From Takakia lepidozioides (Eukaryota; Streptophyta; Takakiopsida; Takakiales; Takakiaceae): a DNA stretch of 64,000 nucleotides. Below, one piece after another: positions 23,995 through 35,414 of the stretch; position 1 is the first letter of the stretch, and each line of letters begins with the position of its first letter. The DNA is taken from assembly GCA_030704615.1 (NCBI GenBank), contig CM060732.1, positions 66,261,053-66,325,052 of the forward strand, in the 5' to 3' direction. Below the pieces are notes generated by a model. The model saw only the letters and a list, made by a program, of their open reading frames with translations, was not told the DNA's origin and did not search any database. Made by a program: the position numbers and the translations under genes.

Positions 23995-25941
23995 TTAGTT
24001 CAATGCCTCTCTCGGACAGTCAGGCTGGTTGGCTTGTTGGTACTTTAGATGCAGTTCTTGAACCTTCGGCTTGATCTGTCTCGCTTTAGGCTTAGCTTGG
24101 CTGCAGACGCTTTCTTCTGCTGGCTGGGCCCAAGCATGCTCTGTATGGTAGCATAAGTGATTCAGAACTTCTGTTTATCTTTCTGCTGCTGGAAGATGTT
24201 CTTTCTAGTTCAGGCAAACCTTGTGGTCTGACTGAAGTTTACTCATTTGAGGCAGATTTTCTTAGCTTGCTGTCATCCAAGAGAGTGAATCTCTGTACCT
24301 TCTTTGTACCTTCCCAAAGACGTACCGAGGGGAGCTTGTCTGAGCCAGCCTGCCCTTGCCCTTAGACATGACCGGCTGGCTTCTATATGAAGAAACCATT
24401 TATAGCCATGTCCCGCAAGGAAAAAATGATTGTACATTATGCAAGTCCGTTGGGCGACAAAAATCTTTGTTTCCTCATAAGTTCGGGCCGGTGTGCTTTT
24501 AATGTGTTTTCATATTGAGGAGTCCGGCCCCTAGGTCATATCCTCAGTGACATAACTGCCCAACGCTAGTTAGCACCACAAGTCCTTTGGTTGGTATCCT
24601 TGAAGAATATGAGCATGTCTATGCAGCTTGTCTAATTTTTTGTACTTGGCCTTTTTTCCAAAGGTTCTTGCTACATGTAAGTGTGCCATCCTTATCACTG
24701 GATAATGTTGTAGCCAGATTTGAACCCAGGTTTCATGGGCAATGAATTGCCTGCAATTTAAACTCGTTCCATAAGGGTAGGATAGGTTAGAGTATTTTAG
24801 TGGTGGCATCCAAATCAAGCAACCCATCCATTGGAGTGGAAAAAAAATCATTTCCCTACCTTTCGGTGGACGAATATTTGTGGTGTCTTATCATAAAGCA
24901 TTGTTGCAAGGCTCACACACCAAACATTGGTAGATAGTGTGGTTGAGGGTTCGTCCTCATCCTAAGTCAACCGGTCTGTTAGTTGGTGCATGATGTTAAC
25001 AAGAACGATTGGGATGGTCTCCCTGGCCCCTCATGTTTTGAAGGGCCCATTCTGCAGTTTGTTTTTGGGGCCTACCGGAGTGTCATGGAATCTGGGTCCC
25101 GCCGTGTGAATAAATAAGTGCCTAAGCTGATACTTGGGTTACTTCCGAATTGTGGAGTTCTTGGTAGCCCAAAAGTTATAGGTTTATTTTGAATGAGGAA
25201 ATAGTTTTGGATACACATAAATTCAAACAAGAAATATATATATATATATAGCCAAGAAAGGGGACAGATGTCCTTTTAATCAAATTAATGAAAAAAGTAA
25301 TCACATCGGCGGAAAAAATAACCATCGTAGAGGCCATGAAGGCTTGTGGGGGAAACTTCTAGCTAACCAGCTAATGAAGCGAAAAGAGAGAGAGCAGAGT
25401 GCACAGGGGGGAGTTGTGATTGCTAAGGAGATGCTATGTCTGAAGTGCGATAGATTTGCTAAGTAAGATACGAGACATGCAGCCTATATATATATCTAAA
25501 TGTGCAATGGTACTCCGAAGGAGATCTGAGCTACAAGAGAGTTAAGCTTCAGGAGGCATTAAGCTATAGAGGGAGCGGTAATTAATGATGATGAAGTAGG
25601 GAGCTCGATGGCTTAATTGAAGTGCTCAGGAGCTGGAGAGGAAGCAGAGTAGAGACGGTCGACTGGAGGTCCATGTTTCAAAATCTCAGCTGAGTTCTAA
25701 ACTTTGGGTCTCGAGCTTTCTTGTGACGCCAATTTTAGTATGCCTCATCCCCCTCACCAGAGGACTTCCCATTGAGGGGGGCTGGAGATTTGCCAGGTAA
25801 AACGCATGTTGGGAAGACTGAAGCCAAGCAGGTTGCCTTTGCCACATGAGTGTTGGAAATGTTGAAACAGCTTCCTCCCTCGTTGTTCTGTAGTTCTGGG
25901 ATTAACTGCACAGACATTAACCCACATTTTCCTCCCCTAAG
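23995..25941. other. Noncoding stretch, no gene recognised
   Basis: No family-like protein and no tRNA that folds well. A (TA) run lies at 25235-25250. A short minus frame at 24570-24851 has no convincing homology. GGTTCAAATC on the minus strand near 24720 resembles a pol III box B but lacks a box A. Confidence 0.45.
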
Positions 25942-26640
25942 TTAACATATCATGATATGTATGAAACAAGACTGATCTGCCATTGGGGGGTTTCCCCTCA
26001 TAAACCCAGGCACATCTTGTTTTCCACAGACTCCACAAAGTATGGGCGCTAAGAGATGCCCATACTGGGCAGACATTCTGGGATTGACCAGGCAGAAAGT
26101 TGAGAAGCAACAGAGACGGAGAGGGTGGAGATGGAAAGGAACCCCAATGAAATAGAAACCAAGGACCACCCGCCAGATCCTACTTGACAGATTGCAGAAC
26201 AACAAACAATGTTCAATGGACTTTGGTTCTGCAAGACAAAGAGTGCAGGAAGGTTGGTCTTCATGTGTCACTTGTCTAACAGGGAGTATTCGGTATGTCA
26301 GTTTCGAGAGAAAGCCAGACATTTTTGCTGCTCAGTCTTTCCAGATTTTATCCCAGATGCCTTGAGTGAAGTGTCTGTTGCCCCATTTTGTGGACCATTT
26401 TGGTGTAAAGGAACGAGGCGAGTTGATGAGAGAGTAACCCAATTTCACCGAGTAGGCAAAGAAAGGGTATCCATCCAAATCCACTCCCTTGGGTCAAACT
26501 GCAAATCTGCGAGCGGGCAAGTGAGAAACCAGGTAAAAGATTGGTGGTTTGCCATTGGGTTTTCTTGTCCAAGCGTCCAACACATCTTGAAAAGTAAGAT
26601 TGTCTTCACTGTCTGGCTAGAAGCTCATCCCTGATGCCAC
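25942..26640 (-). mobile_element. L1-type LINE remnant: C-terminal reverse-transcriptase zinc-binding region
   Basis: The minus strand gives the typical end of a plant LINE ORF2. A YSVKLGYSLI block is followed by WDKIWK, then LTYRILPVRQ, CTLC, and SIEHCLLFCNLSSRIW, the zf-RVT pattern. In-frame stops interrupt it upstream, near 26323 and 26515. It is a dead 3' fragment, unrelated in sequence to the LINE family at 29134-31127. Confidence 0.8.
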
Positions 26641-26708
26641 CATTTGGAGAGTTGATAGAACTAAGATGACTGACATCTGGTTGCGGTTGAGGCCATCCAG
26701 GCATGGGA

Positions 26709-26868
26709 TTTTTTTTCACAGTACCCGCGCCATGGAGGCGAATAAGTGGGACACCGCCCAGGGAAGGGGAAGAAGAGAATACCACACCAGTTAGATAGCA
26801 AGCTTTGACCCCATAATCATCTGGGTGGCACTCAGTGCACTTAACCAACTGAGCTACTGATTGTTGGT
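26709..26868 (-). mobile_element. tRNA-derived SINE, copy 2 (family A)
   Basis: The minus strand starts near CAGTAGCTCAGTTGGTTAAG (a good box A), then GTGCACTGAGTGCCACCCAG and a box B-like GGGGTCAAA. It shares the copy 1 body and ends in an eight-A tail (T8 at 26709-26716 on the plus strand). The better box A suggests it is closer to the source sequence than copy 1. Confidence 0.82.
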
Positions 26869-29120
26869 TTCTTTTTGAAAGAGGGGACAGATGCCTTGAA
26901 GAACCTTTGGATTTTAAAGATGTCTGAATCTAATGCTATAGAACTGGCTGGTATTAAAATTAAGAAAGTATCTCAATATCAAGGCCCGGTAGGTATTAGT
27001 AGAAAAAGAAATACCCGCCCACGCTGACATATACACGAGTTCTTTGGAAGACACAACTTTGCCAACATGTGATACATTACAGTCGACCCTGGATAATTGT
27101 TATGCCTATAGAGCAGAAAAATTATAACATTTATGTAGATATATCAGATAACGGAAATACAGGTAAAAAAAAACAATAAAACAGGTAAGAAAAAACAAAA
27201 ATAACAGTTGGACAGCCTTCACTGTATATAGCATTTCTTCAATCCAACAGAATACAATACTTATTCATTAGAGGGTTGAAAATACACATGGATGAATGAT
27301 AAGAGGACAAACTATATTAAGGCTATGCATAAGATCTAGCAACTATGGAGGTGTGCTAACAAAGAGGAGAGCCATATAAAATAACCCTCTCATGCCATTT
27401 TCAAGTGTAAATTTTTACAGAGCAAAGATTTCATAACATTAGGAGGACATAACAAAAAAGCAGGTAACATTTATCCAGGGTCGACCTTATAGAGCCACTG
27501 GATAAATGATGATGCCATCTCCCAACCACCTAACCTCATTGGACAGGGGGTACATGTGCAAGTTTGTCTTTTTTAAAAGAAAGCGGAAAAAGGGGAAAGC
27601 AAAAATTAACCTTGCAAGGTCATGAGGCATACAGAAAGGGTACTTTGCAAATGGGCATCACAATCCTTTGGTGAACAAATGTACATTCTATTTGGGCAGT
27701 GCTCTTGTTTGCAGTCAGTGTTCATGTCCTGCAACTTGTGTCCTGTGCCTTTCCATGAAGTGAGGTAGAGTGACAGTGAGTCTCGGTCAAATGACATTTA
27801 CATCATAGCTCCAATATCAGCTTGGCTGACACTTGCGTGAGGACAAGGTCCCGCAAATTTTTATTGTGTTGTGTAAGAGCCAATTCAACAAGTCAAGATT
27901 ACGTTGTACCAGCAAGGTCTAATATATACTACATTATAGAAAAGGACATCCATAGCAGCTGAGAAGGTCAGACACAATGGCAACCCAACAGACTTGCATT
28001 CTCGACACAAAGCAATGCTCAATTTGGCCACATCTACAAGGAAGGAGGTGGCACAGACCTTAACCATCTCCAGAAAGGCCAGTATAAGGCTCCAAAAGTT
28101 CTCTGCATTTTGAACCTGAAACTGTGCATTCTGGAGCCCAACCAAGCTTTCATTGAACTGGGCAGTTCAAGCATTAAAGTTCCAATGAGCCCAAAAAAGT
28201 AAATCAAGAACCAACCATGACAGTGCTCCAACTTCACGCGACTGAAGAGTCAACATCAACTACTCATTGACTATGACTAAAGTCATTGCTTCGGAAACAT
28301 ATTCAAAGTTCAACTATCAACAAATCCACATCAGGCAACCATGTGTCCAAAGTAGCAAGACAGACTTACTCCTGTATAAGCAACACATAAGTGGGAGTCC
28401 TGACTTCATAACCTATTGTATATTGGAATACATGGGCACCGAATAGCTTCCAGCTTTTAGCAACTTAGCAACTCCTGAGAGTGAAGACATCAACCAGCAT
28501 GCAGAAGGATTCATCTTGTCACTTATATAGATCTTACATCTTAATTAGAACCTGTCACAAAGCTTCATTTCTTAACAACAGACTGGACTTAAATTCAGGA
28601 ATTCACTTGTAGTGAACACAAATCAACACAAATGAAAACCCAGTGTGCAAAATTTGCTCCCATTCCATTGAGACATTACCATCCTTGGCTAATCAAAGAA
28701 ACACCTACAGAATGGAGTGGCGACGAGGAGAATATATGTGGAGCATTTTACCTGCTACAACTAAACTTCTAAAACTACTTAATGCCCTGAATGGGAAAAT
28801 ATAAGAAACAACCAATACGTAGGTGATAGTTGGCATAATAAGCCTGATCTAACTCATACACCTTGCGAATAAGAAAAGAAAGTACTCTTTCCGTTAACTG
28901 CAACCGTTGGCTTGCCATAGCCGTACTGTCATTTACCCCGCACCCTCCTGAACCTTTCGTGGGGTTCGCCCCACCAGGGTTTAGTTTATCCCCAAGCTCA
29001 GCTGCAGGTATAATCTTATTTTCCCACAACTGCCACTAAGACGCTCACAGAGGCACTTGTCCACACGCAAACTCAACAGCCCAGTTGCAGGGTTGTTGAT
29101 TTTAGTTTTAGCCTGCGTTT
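26869..29120. other. Noncoding stretch, no gene recognised
   Basis: AT-rich DNA without recognised genes. A minus frame at 27885-28145 (hydrophobic, 86 residues) matches nothing I know. The minus strand at about 28900-28970 (GCGGGGTAAATGAC, ACGGCTATGGCAAGCC) faintly resembles the 3' end of the next LINE and may be an older relative. Confidence 0.4.
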
Positions 29121-29133
29121 ACCATAGAAAAGA
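29121..29133 (+). repeat. Left target-site duplication of the LINE (13 bp)
   Basis: ACCATAGAAAAGA here is identical to 31128-31140 on the other side of the LINE. Confidence 0.85.
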
Positions 29134-31127
29134 ATGTACTCATAAGACGTTGTTTGCCGTAACCTTGTGGCCATTGACCCCGCGCCCAGTTTGAGCGGAA
29201 ACCAAAGGGACAGAACCTACCTCCGTCAGGGGCTGACATTGGTAGTAAGACTTACCTTTATAAATATTAATTCGGGTTTTCCAGATATCCTCTAGAAATC
29301 CCTTCACACAAGCATCAATCTGCTGTGTGTGATTTGCCCAAAAACTAGGCCTCAGAAGGGCCTGGGCTTTTGGCTCAGCCTCAAGACTTTCAAAGTTGGT
29401 AAACAGAGGTACAGGCACAATTCTCTTGATAGATTGGAGGAGAGCTTCTCTCTGGTGAGAGTACCCCGGACAGTGAATCAGAAAATGAATATTGTCTTCG
29501 GGTTGCCCACACAACCGGCAATTGCACTCTCCCTTCCCTCTCTGCTTCTGTCTTCTGCCCTGAGTTTAAATTTCAGTCTGGTGCCGAGAGTGGGTAGACC
29601 CTTGAGGTCATCCATGATATCCTCCCCCATGTCACAGACTGGAAACAGGTTCAGGGAAGTTTTGTGCCTAACTTCATTTGCATCAGACAATTTGCTGGTA
29701 ACAGACAAGGCTTTGGACACTACAGTCTCTAAGTCAGATTTTTCCAGCAAGGTCAAGACTGGCGGGTCCAGATTCAGATCCTTGAGAATCTCTTCTACTC
29801 TCTTCTGCCAGGACTTAGCCTGTTTGACAGGGCGGTCCTGTTTCCAAGATATAGAGTCGATTAACTTAGGGTATCTGGTGTTGGACATGTGTTGCAACTG
29901 ACCCCACCATCTGACCTTGAATTCATCTCGTTGGGAGCTTAAGGAAGGGATGCCAAACTCACCCCAAACAGCCACATTGGCTGTTTTGGAGCATGCTGAC
30001 ATGCACTCCTTACACACCCCCACTTGAATGGATTCTAGAGACTTAGCCTGGTTGGAGTTATCAACCCATGTAGCAGATCCGTACTCCAAGGCAGGTCTAA
30101 TAACGCGGCAAAGTAAGGTTTTCTTGACCTCAGAGTTAATCCCTCTGCAGTGAAAATTTTTAGTGAGACTCAGCGCTTTGCCCTTGCCAGTTTGAACAAC
30201 TTTCTGGATGTGTGCATCCCAGTTACAGTTGGAGGAAAACTCAACGCCCAGGTATGTGTAGGAAGGGAGGACTGGGATCTCTTGCTTACCCACTGCTACT
30301 TAAGATCACTTCCTCCCTCTCCTCTGTCGTTGAATGCCACCACTGCACATTTACTGACATTAGCCTCTAGCCCCCAAAGATCAAAGTATCTCTTCGCGCA
30401 ATCAATCAATTCCAAGAAAACATAAGTGGGTTTCCCTTCTTTTTTCCTTCCCTGGATAATCTGGCTTAGAGTGAAGATATGGTCCACACAGCCCCTGTTT
30501 CGCCGAAAGCCAGCTTGGCCTTCGTGAAAACAACCTCTAGATTCCAGATCAACCTCGAGACGAGTACTTATAACTCTGCAAAATATCTTGCCAACAGCAT
30601 TGAGAAGCGTGATGCCACGATAGTTCCCCGGGTCTTCTCTGTCACCCTTCTTATATAGATTGACAATGACCCCCTGTCGCCAGCGAAAGGGGATCATTTC
30701 AGTCTTCCAGATAAGGTTAAAGAGGAGAACTAGGGCCTCTATCATGGGATCGCCACCGTGCTTGATAAGCTCCTTGACTGTGCCATCAGGACCACCTGCT
30801 TTATATCCATTTAGATGTTCAATTGCTTCCACAATCTCAGAAGAACTAATGGGAGCGTTGTAGGCTTTTGAAATATACTCCAGTTCATCATGGCTGTTTT
30901 GAATCATAGGAAATGTTTTACCAACTATGTCCTTCCATTCATCAGAGGACCCCTCACTGTTAGACCTAGAAGTTCTGCCAAGGATACTGTAGTGGGTTTC
31001 AAAGGTTTTGACAATGTCAACCGATGAAGTTACCACTGCACCCTTAGTGGTCTTCAGCACTTGTACTTGCTGACAGCTTTTCGGCTTGTACAAGCGTTGA
31101 AGGGCCAACCAGAAAAGAGTCCATAAA
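29134..31127 (-). mobile_element. Non-LTR retrotransposon (LINE family B), 5'-truncated, internally deleted, with target-site duplication
   Basis: The minus strand encodes a reverse transcriptase (GYKAGGPDG, YRGITLLNAVGKIF, EGQAGFRRNRGCVDHIF), a thumb region (YTYLGVEF), and a Cys/His C-terminus (MCGQPEDNIHFLIHCPG). A deletion within the palm, at about 30400-30411, joins KPTYVF to LIDCAKRYFDLWG. The related copy at 50186-51192 shows that the missing part carries FLDVKKAYD and the catalytic FADD box. A frame change also separates the RT and thumb parts (30293/30296). The 13-bp duplication shows it inserted as a 5'-truncated copy; the 3' end is at 29134. It cannot make an active enzyme. Confidence 0.93.
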
Positions 31128-31140
31128 ACCATAGAAAAGA
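31128..31140 (+). repeat. Right target-site duplication of the LINE (13 bp)
   Basis: ACCATAGAAAAGA, identical to 29121-29133. Confidence 0.85.
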
Positions 31141-33272
31141 GTCCGCAAAGATGGTGGGTATTACCAAATTGAATTGAGAGTCAACCATTTGATTCCGTCA
31201 CTGTGCTGTGAGTGACCACCGGGTCTTGGCTGTCAAGAACAGTCAGAAAGCAATCGAAAACAAACCTGGCAATCGTGCAAAATTCATAAAACAACCCAAG
31301 AAACCTCCCATCTCGGAAAAAAACTGACTCAAATACAAGGTGTGCTGGGGGAACAGAGTCTAAGGTGGACCCAAAAAAGGATCAAAACTGTCCATAAAAC
31401 ACCATAATAGGGTTTTGGAAAAAGGCCATCAAGATCAGGGTTAATCCACATCTCAGACATGTGAATCAGAGACATATGAGTTAGTGACAAGCACCGGTGA
31501 CATAGGTAAGCAGGTGTGGTGTCCAAAGCACAAGCAACTCTAACACTCAACAACACCTTTGGTCAACACAAACTCAGAACCCTCGATGGAACAACCAACC
31601 CTCGTCGAGCTTCATGCCTACAACAGAACCGTCACAACGTTAGCATTCTCCTCTACCCACACAGCTATAAGATTCAAAGCATTTTCATAAGACAAATGAA
31701 GTAGTGGAGAGCAAAAGGTCCCCCTCTACCACAGGGGAAGGCTCTAGGGCACTTACCTTTCTGAATGAACTTGAGTCTTGCCTTCCAGATTTTCGAGAGA
31801 GCCCTTTAACTATGGCGGCAGATGCAAGTAGAGATGTAATCCTTCAGAAACTGCATACAGTACCTTGTGGCTGTGCCACTGAATTGGACAGAGCACAAAG
31901 AGAGAGAGAGAAGAGAGGTGGCCCTAGGTGAAAGCAAGGGAAAACAAGTAGCGAGAACTTTCACATTGAACAACAACGTGGTTCACAAACGCAGAACTTT
32001 CTCGTATCTATAGTGACCCCTTCCTCCGCAGCGAAGGCTGCACTTGCCAAGGCCCAAGGTCAGGTTCACCAATAACAGATACATGAATTCTCTGGATTTG
32101 AGGCTCAGAGTTTAATAGCCAAACATACCTCACCATTTGAAGAATTATGCGAACAAAACATAGCCGCCTTTGTAGCGTGCTCCAGTAACGTTGTAATGCC
32201 TGAAACAGCAACCCCAGATCTTGAAGTTACCATGACAGCCCAGCACAGAACTGGACGGCACTTCACTATCAACCCCATATCATCACACCCAGACCTGCAC
32301 ATAGGCACTTCAGACATGAATTAGTAACACACTCTGATCACATCACAGGCATAGGAAAGAAATATTTCATTGCCGCCTTAAGAGCCCCATTTATTATTAA
32401 AGCAACGGGATTACCGACCTGCCTCGTGAACAGAAAGACAAGATCCAAATAACAACTGAGCTTCCATCGTCCCACTCACCCATGCAAACCATACTTCAAC
32501 TCAAACATTAATGGTCATCTCAACAATATCTCAACTTTGAACTTCAGTACTCTAATGTGTGATCACTGGTGGCAGTTTCTAACCATAATTTATTAACCAG
32601 GGTAGAATGATCCTTACATACATTGTGCATGTTTCCTTGGGCTATAAAATCAGGGTCAGGCCTGTAACAGAATCTGTGCGAAACTTGATAACAATAGCCT
32701 CAACATTTATGCCGCTCTTCTTGGTGTGACAATTGCTCAGTGTGGACTGTGGACCTCAGAGCCCACTCCCTATGGAAAGCTTCTTAACATTAGAGCTGCC
32801 ATGCTTGAGATTCACTGGGATTTTACTGACTGAAGACTGGAGGCAGAGGCATGAGGCAAGAGGCAGATAGCCCAAGACCAGCCACCCACGGCTGTTGTTC
32901 AAGTTGATAGTGAAACTAAGGGGTTTAGTCAATCTTTTTAGTTTTGTCCTTGCCCCATGTTGTTCACCACATCTCTATGACTTCTTTAGGTTGCTAAGGT
33001 CTGGATGCAAGGCTTTACCTCTTCAGTTGACTTCAGTATGTACCAGGACTAGGTTTTGGACTAGCGCACAAATCATAAACAAAGATGAGGATGTTGATAT
33101 GACCATTGAGGATTCCCTGACTGTGCTTCTAGATTGACCATTGAGGTAATTCATGGTCAGCATCTCTGCATGGAGCTTGGCTCAAATAAGAATGAAATGA
33201 AATGGTGCTTTACCATGGATGACATAGCCATTAAAACAATCAGTCTCCATTGCAGTTTTCCAGCTGTGTTAA
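31141..33272. other. Noncoding stretch; possible minus-strand 5' exon near 31756-31960
   Basis: No family-like protein is found. On the minus strand a CT-rich leader near 31905-31925 is followed by a short open frame and a strong donor (AGAAAG/GTAAGT) near 31756, like the first exon of a gene. Its continuation was not found; the LINE at 29134-31127 lies downstream. The rest shows nothing. Confidence 0.3.
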
Positions 33273-33515
33273 TCAAGTGCCCCGGGCCAACACCTCTTTG
33301 AACACCAGGCCAAGTCTCTCAGACATGTGGTGTTCCATAAAAAACTCTCTGACTCTCTGATAACCACTTCCTCCCAAGCCTGTCCTCAACAATTTGTTCT
33401 CAAACAGGTCCCTCATGTTAGCAGCCCGTGGCCGAACTCCATCCTTTCCTACAGGATGCCAATGACCTGTTGTTCCATTGACAACAATCTCCAGCGTGCC
33501 TCCCGCTGCAGTTCC
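33273..33515 (-). pseudogene. Isolated terminal exon of a GT4-family glycosyltransferase
   Basis: The minus strand after acceptor TTGGCAG is open for 80 residues to a TGA at 33273. GTAAGGTLEIVVNGTTGHWH followed by PVGKDGV is the donor-sugar-binding end of family-4 (GT-B fold) transferases, and EFFMEHHMSERLGLVFKEVL is the usual C-terminal helix. No upstream exons of the family are visible within several kb, so this is a gene fragment despite its clean frame. A more decayed copy is at 22905-23090. Confidence 0.7.
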
Positions 33516-34039
33516 CTGCCAAAGTACAAAATACATGGAGCTCCCTAAGCTCAACTTCGTGGTGTCTTGTCTGCTGGCATCATCCCCAAATATGGAAGCT
33601 GCCCGCTGGTGCCTCTAGATGCAGACTCTTGATGGCAGCATCGGAACCCTTAGGGTAGTTTTAACGTTTTACTTTGAACCTTTTATCAATTGGGTCAATG
33701 AAATCGTCTATGATAGACCTGTTTTTGTTTTCTTTTTAGAGTTTTTTTTTTTTCAAGTTCTACTTTTACCCTATATCCACTTAGTCTGACTTACATCTCC
33801 GTTTGCAAAAATATTACTCCTATAACCATGGGCTTTCCTTCACCCGCTCATCCACAAGTGATGAATGATGATGGAGGGCTGGGCCCCAATACATCCACAC
33901 TTTACTTTACATCCTGTCACATCCCATCCAGAGTATATGCGCTCTACACGATACCTGTCGCATAATGTGCCCAAAAATGTGGGTCTCATGGGGTTATAAT
34001 TTGTTGTAGCTCACATATATTACTATTGAGTCAGAATTT
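33516..34039. other. Noncoding, no feature seen
   Basis: T-rich DNA (T12 near 33745) without gene or element signature. Confidence 0.5.
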
Positions 34040-34044
34040 AAAAA
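34040..34044 (-). terminator. RNA polymerase III T5 terminator of tRNA-Ser
   Basis: Five T on the minus strand about 25 bases past the tRNA 3' end, the expected pol III stop signal. Confidence 0.6.
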
Positions 34045-34068
34045 TGTTACAGAGTCGCATGATGATAT

Positions 34069-34150
34069 CGTCGCCTGAGAGATTCGAACTCTCGCGGGGA
34101 AACCCCATGTACTTAGCAGGCACACGCCTTAACCACTCGGCCAAAGCGAC
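34069..34150 (-). tRNA. tRNA-Ser (anticodon GCU)
   Basis: The minus strand begins GTCGCTTTGGCCGAGTGGTT and ends with AGGCGAC plus discriminator G. The 7-bp acceptor stem closes with one G-U. Box A is TGGCCGAGTGG and box B is AGTTCGAATCT. The anticodon loop is CTGCTAA, giving GCU, which reads AGU/AGC serine codons. The long variable arm (ACATGGGGTTTCCCCGC region) and the 82-base length are class II, as expected for serine. No intron. The gene looks intact. Confidence 0.96.
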
Positions 34151-35414
34151 TCAGGATAACACTACGTCGGATTTAAAAATATATATTCTGACATTCAAAA
34201 CTATCATTAATCATAACAACAGTTCAGCAACCGGACTACAATCCCAAGAGAAAGTGATGCGTCATTCACCTGGAGCAAGGTTCCATTGAATTCAGAGCAA
34301 ATAAATTACATCGCTCATTTCACATTCCAGAACTTAGTTGCACGTCCAATCTTCTCCAATTGTAGGGTGCAAAAACACTTGATGCCTCACCACAATCCCC
34401 CGCATCTCCATATTGCTGCAAGCTTCTTACTATAAAGTGTCAACTCGGAACCATATCCAGTCTCCAGCCATAACTCAGTGTAAGTATGATTGTGTGCAGC
34501 ATGATGTACTAGTTTTTTCGTTCTTTCTGATTTCCACAAACATGTGGGTTACTGCAGACACCAATGCAAAACCAGGCTCTTTGATGAAAGGGAAATTCAA
34601 AACATTTGCAAGGTGTTAACACATTTACTCTCATCTCCATTTGTCAACAAGTGGCATAATAATCTAGGTATGTTCTTGAATCTGTTGCACTCCACCCAAT
34701 TTTCAGCTTGCACCATCCTTTTTGACTGAAAGATTCACAACTATCCTATGGGGTTTGATCTACCAAGTTTGCAGGCACCAGGAATAGCACTGCTCTCCGG
34801 CATAGCACACACCATACAATTTGAGAGTACATGTACTGATATCCACACAGAATAGTTTAGATGTCAAATCCGTAAAGCTTCATAGAAGACTGATGTAGAG
34901 TGACACCTGCCAGCTCACTCCTATGCAGGTCCTGGGCGTGTTGGTGCTTTTGTACAGTAAAAGGCTCTCGACAAAATGTTCTTGTCAATCTTGGGCAATA
35001 GAGACCCTCAACAAAAATCTTCTCACAAAGAGCACCACTGTGACAGCCCAGACGATTTCAAGGCCCATAAAAGCACCCCAACAAGCTAACAACCCAGGCT
35101 TTGAACTCATTGGCCAGATGAGTCGAGCCAAAAACATGTCTGAGAAAACAGTACTGACCCATAAAAACTGCAGAAGATTGTGCCCTAGTAGTCCTACTCA
35201 AACCTAATGGAAAAGATCTACAGATCCATCACTTCAATGGACATTTTTGAGTGGTAAAATATACGTAGCATTCGACTTTCAAGGAAATCCTCGAGTGACA
35301 TTCTGACTGTTCTTTACTGCGTTCCACCCATCTTCACTGCTGAATTGTGACTGTTCCCTACTTAGTGCAACCAAATCTTAACTCCTGAGCTGAGTGGAGT
35401 AAAGACTGAGGTAC
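34151..35414. other. Noncoding between tRNA-Ser and the zinc-finger gene
   Basis: Short open frames without likeness to known families. The right end should be the 3' UTR of the zinc-finger gene on the minus strand. Confidence 0.5.

Noticed and set aside
24570-24851. Minus frame with a faintly transposon-like end, and a nearby GGTTCAAATC box B-like word
   Set aside because: Likeness is too weak to name; there is no box A, no fold and no integrase motifs.
27885-28237. Two overlapping hydrophobic minus frames
   Set aside because: No recognisable domain and no clear splice context; composition alone does not support a gene.
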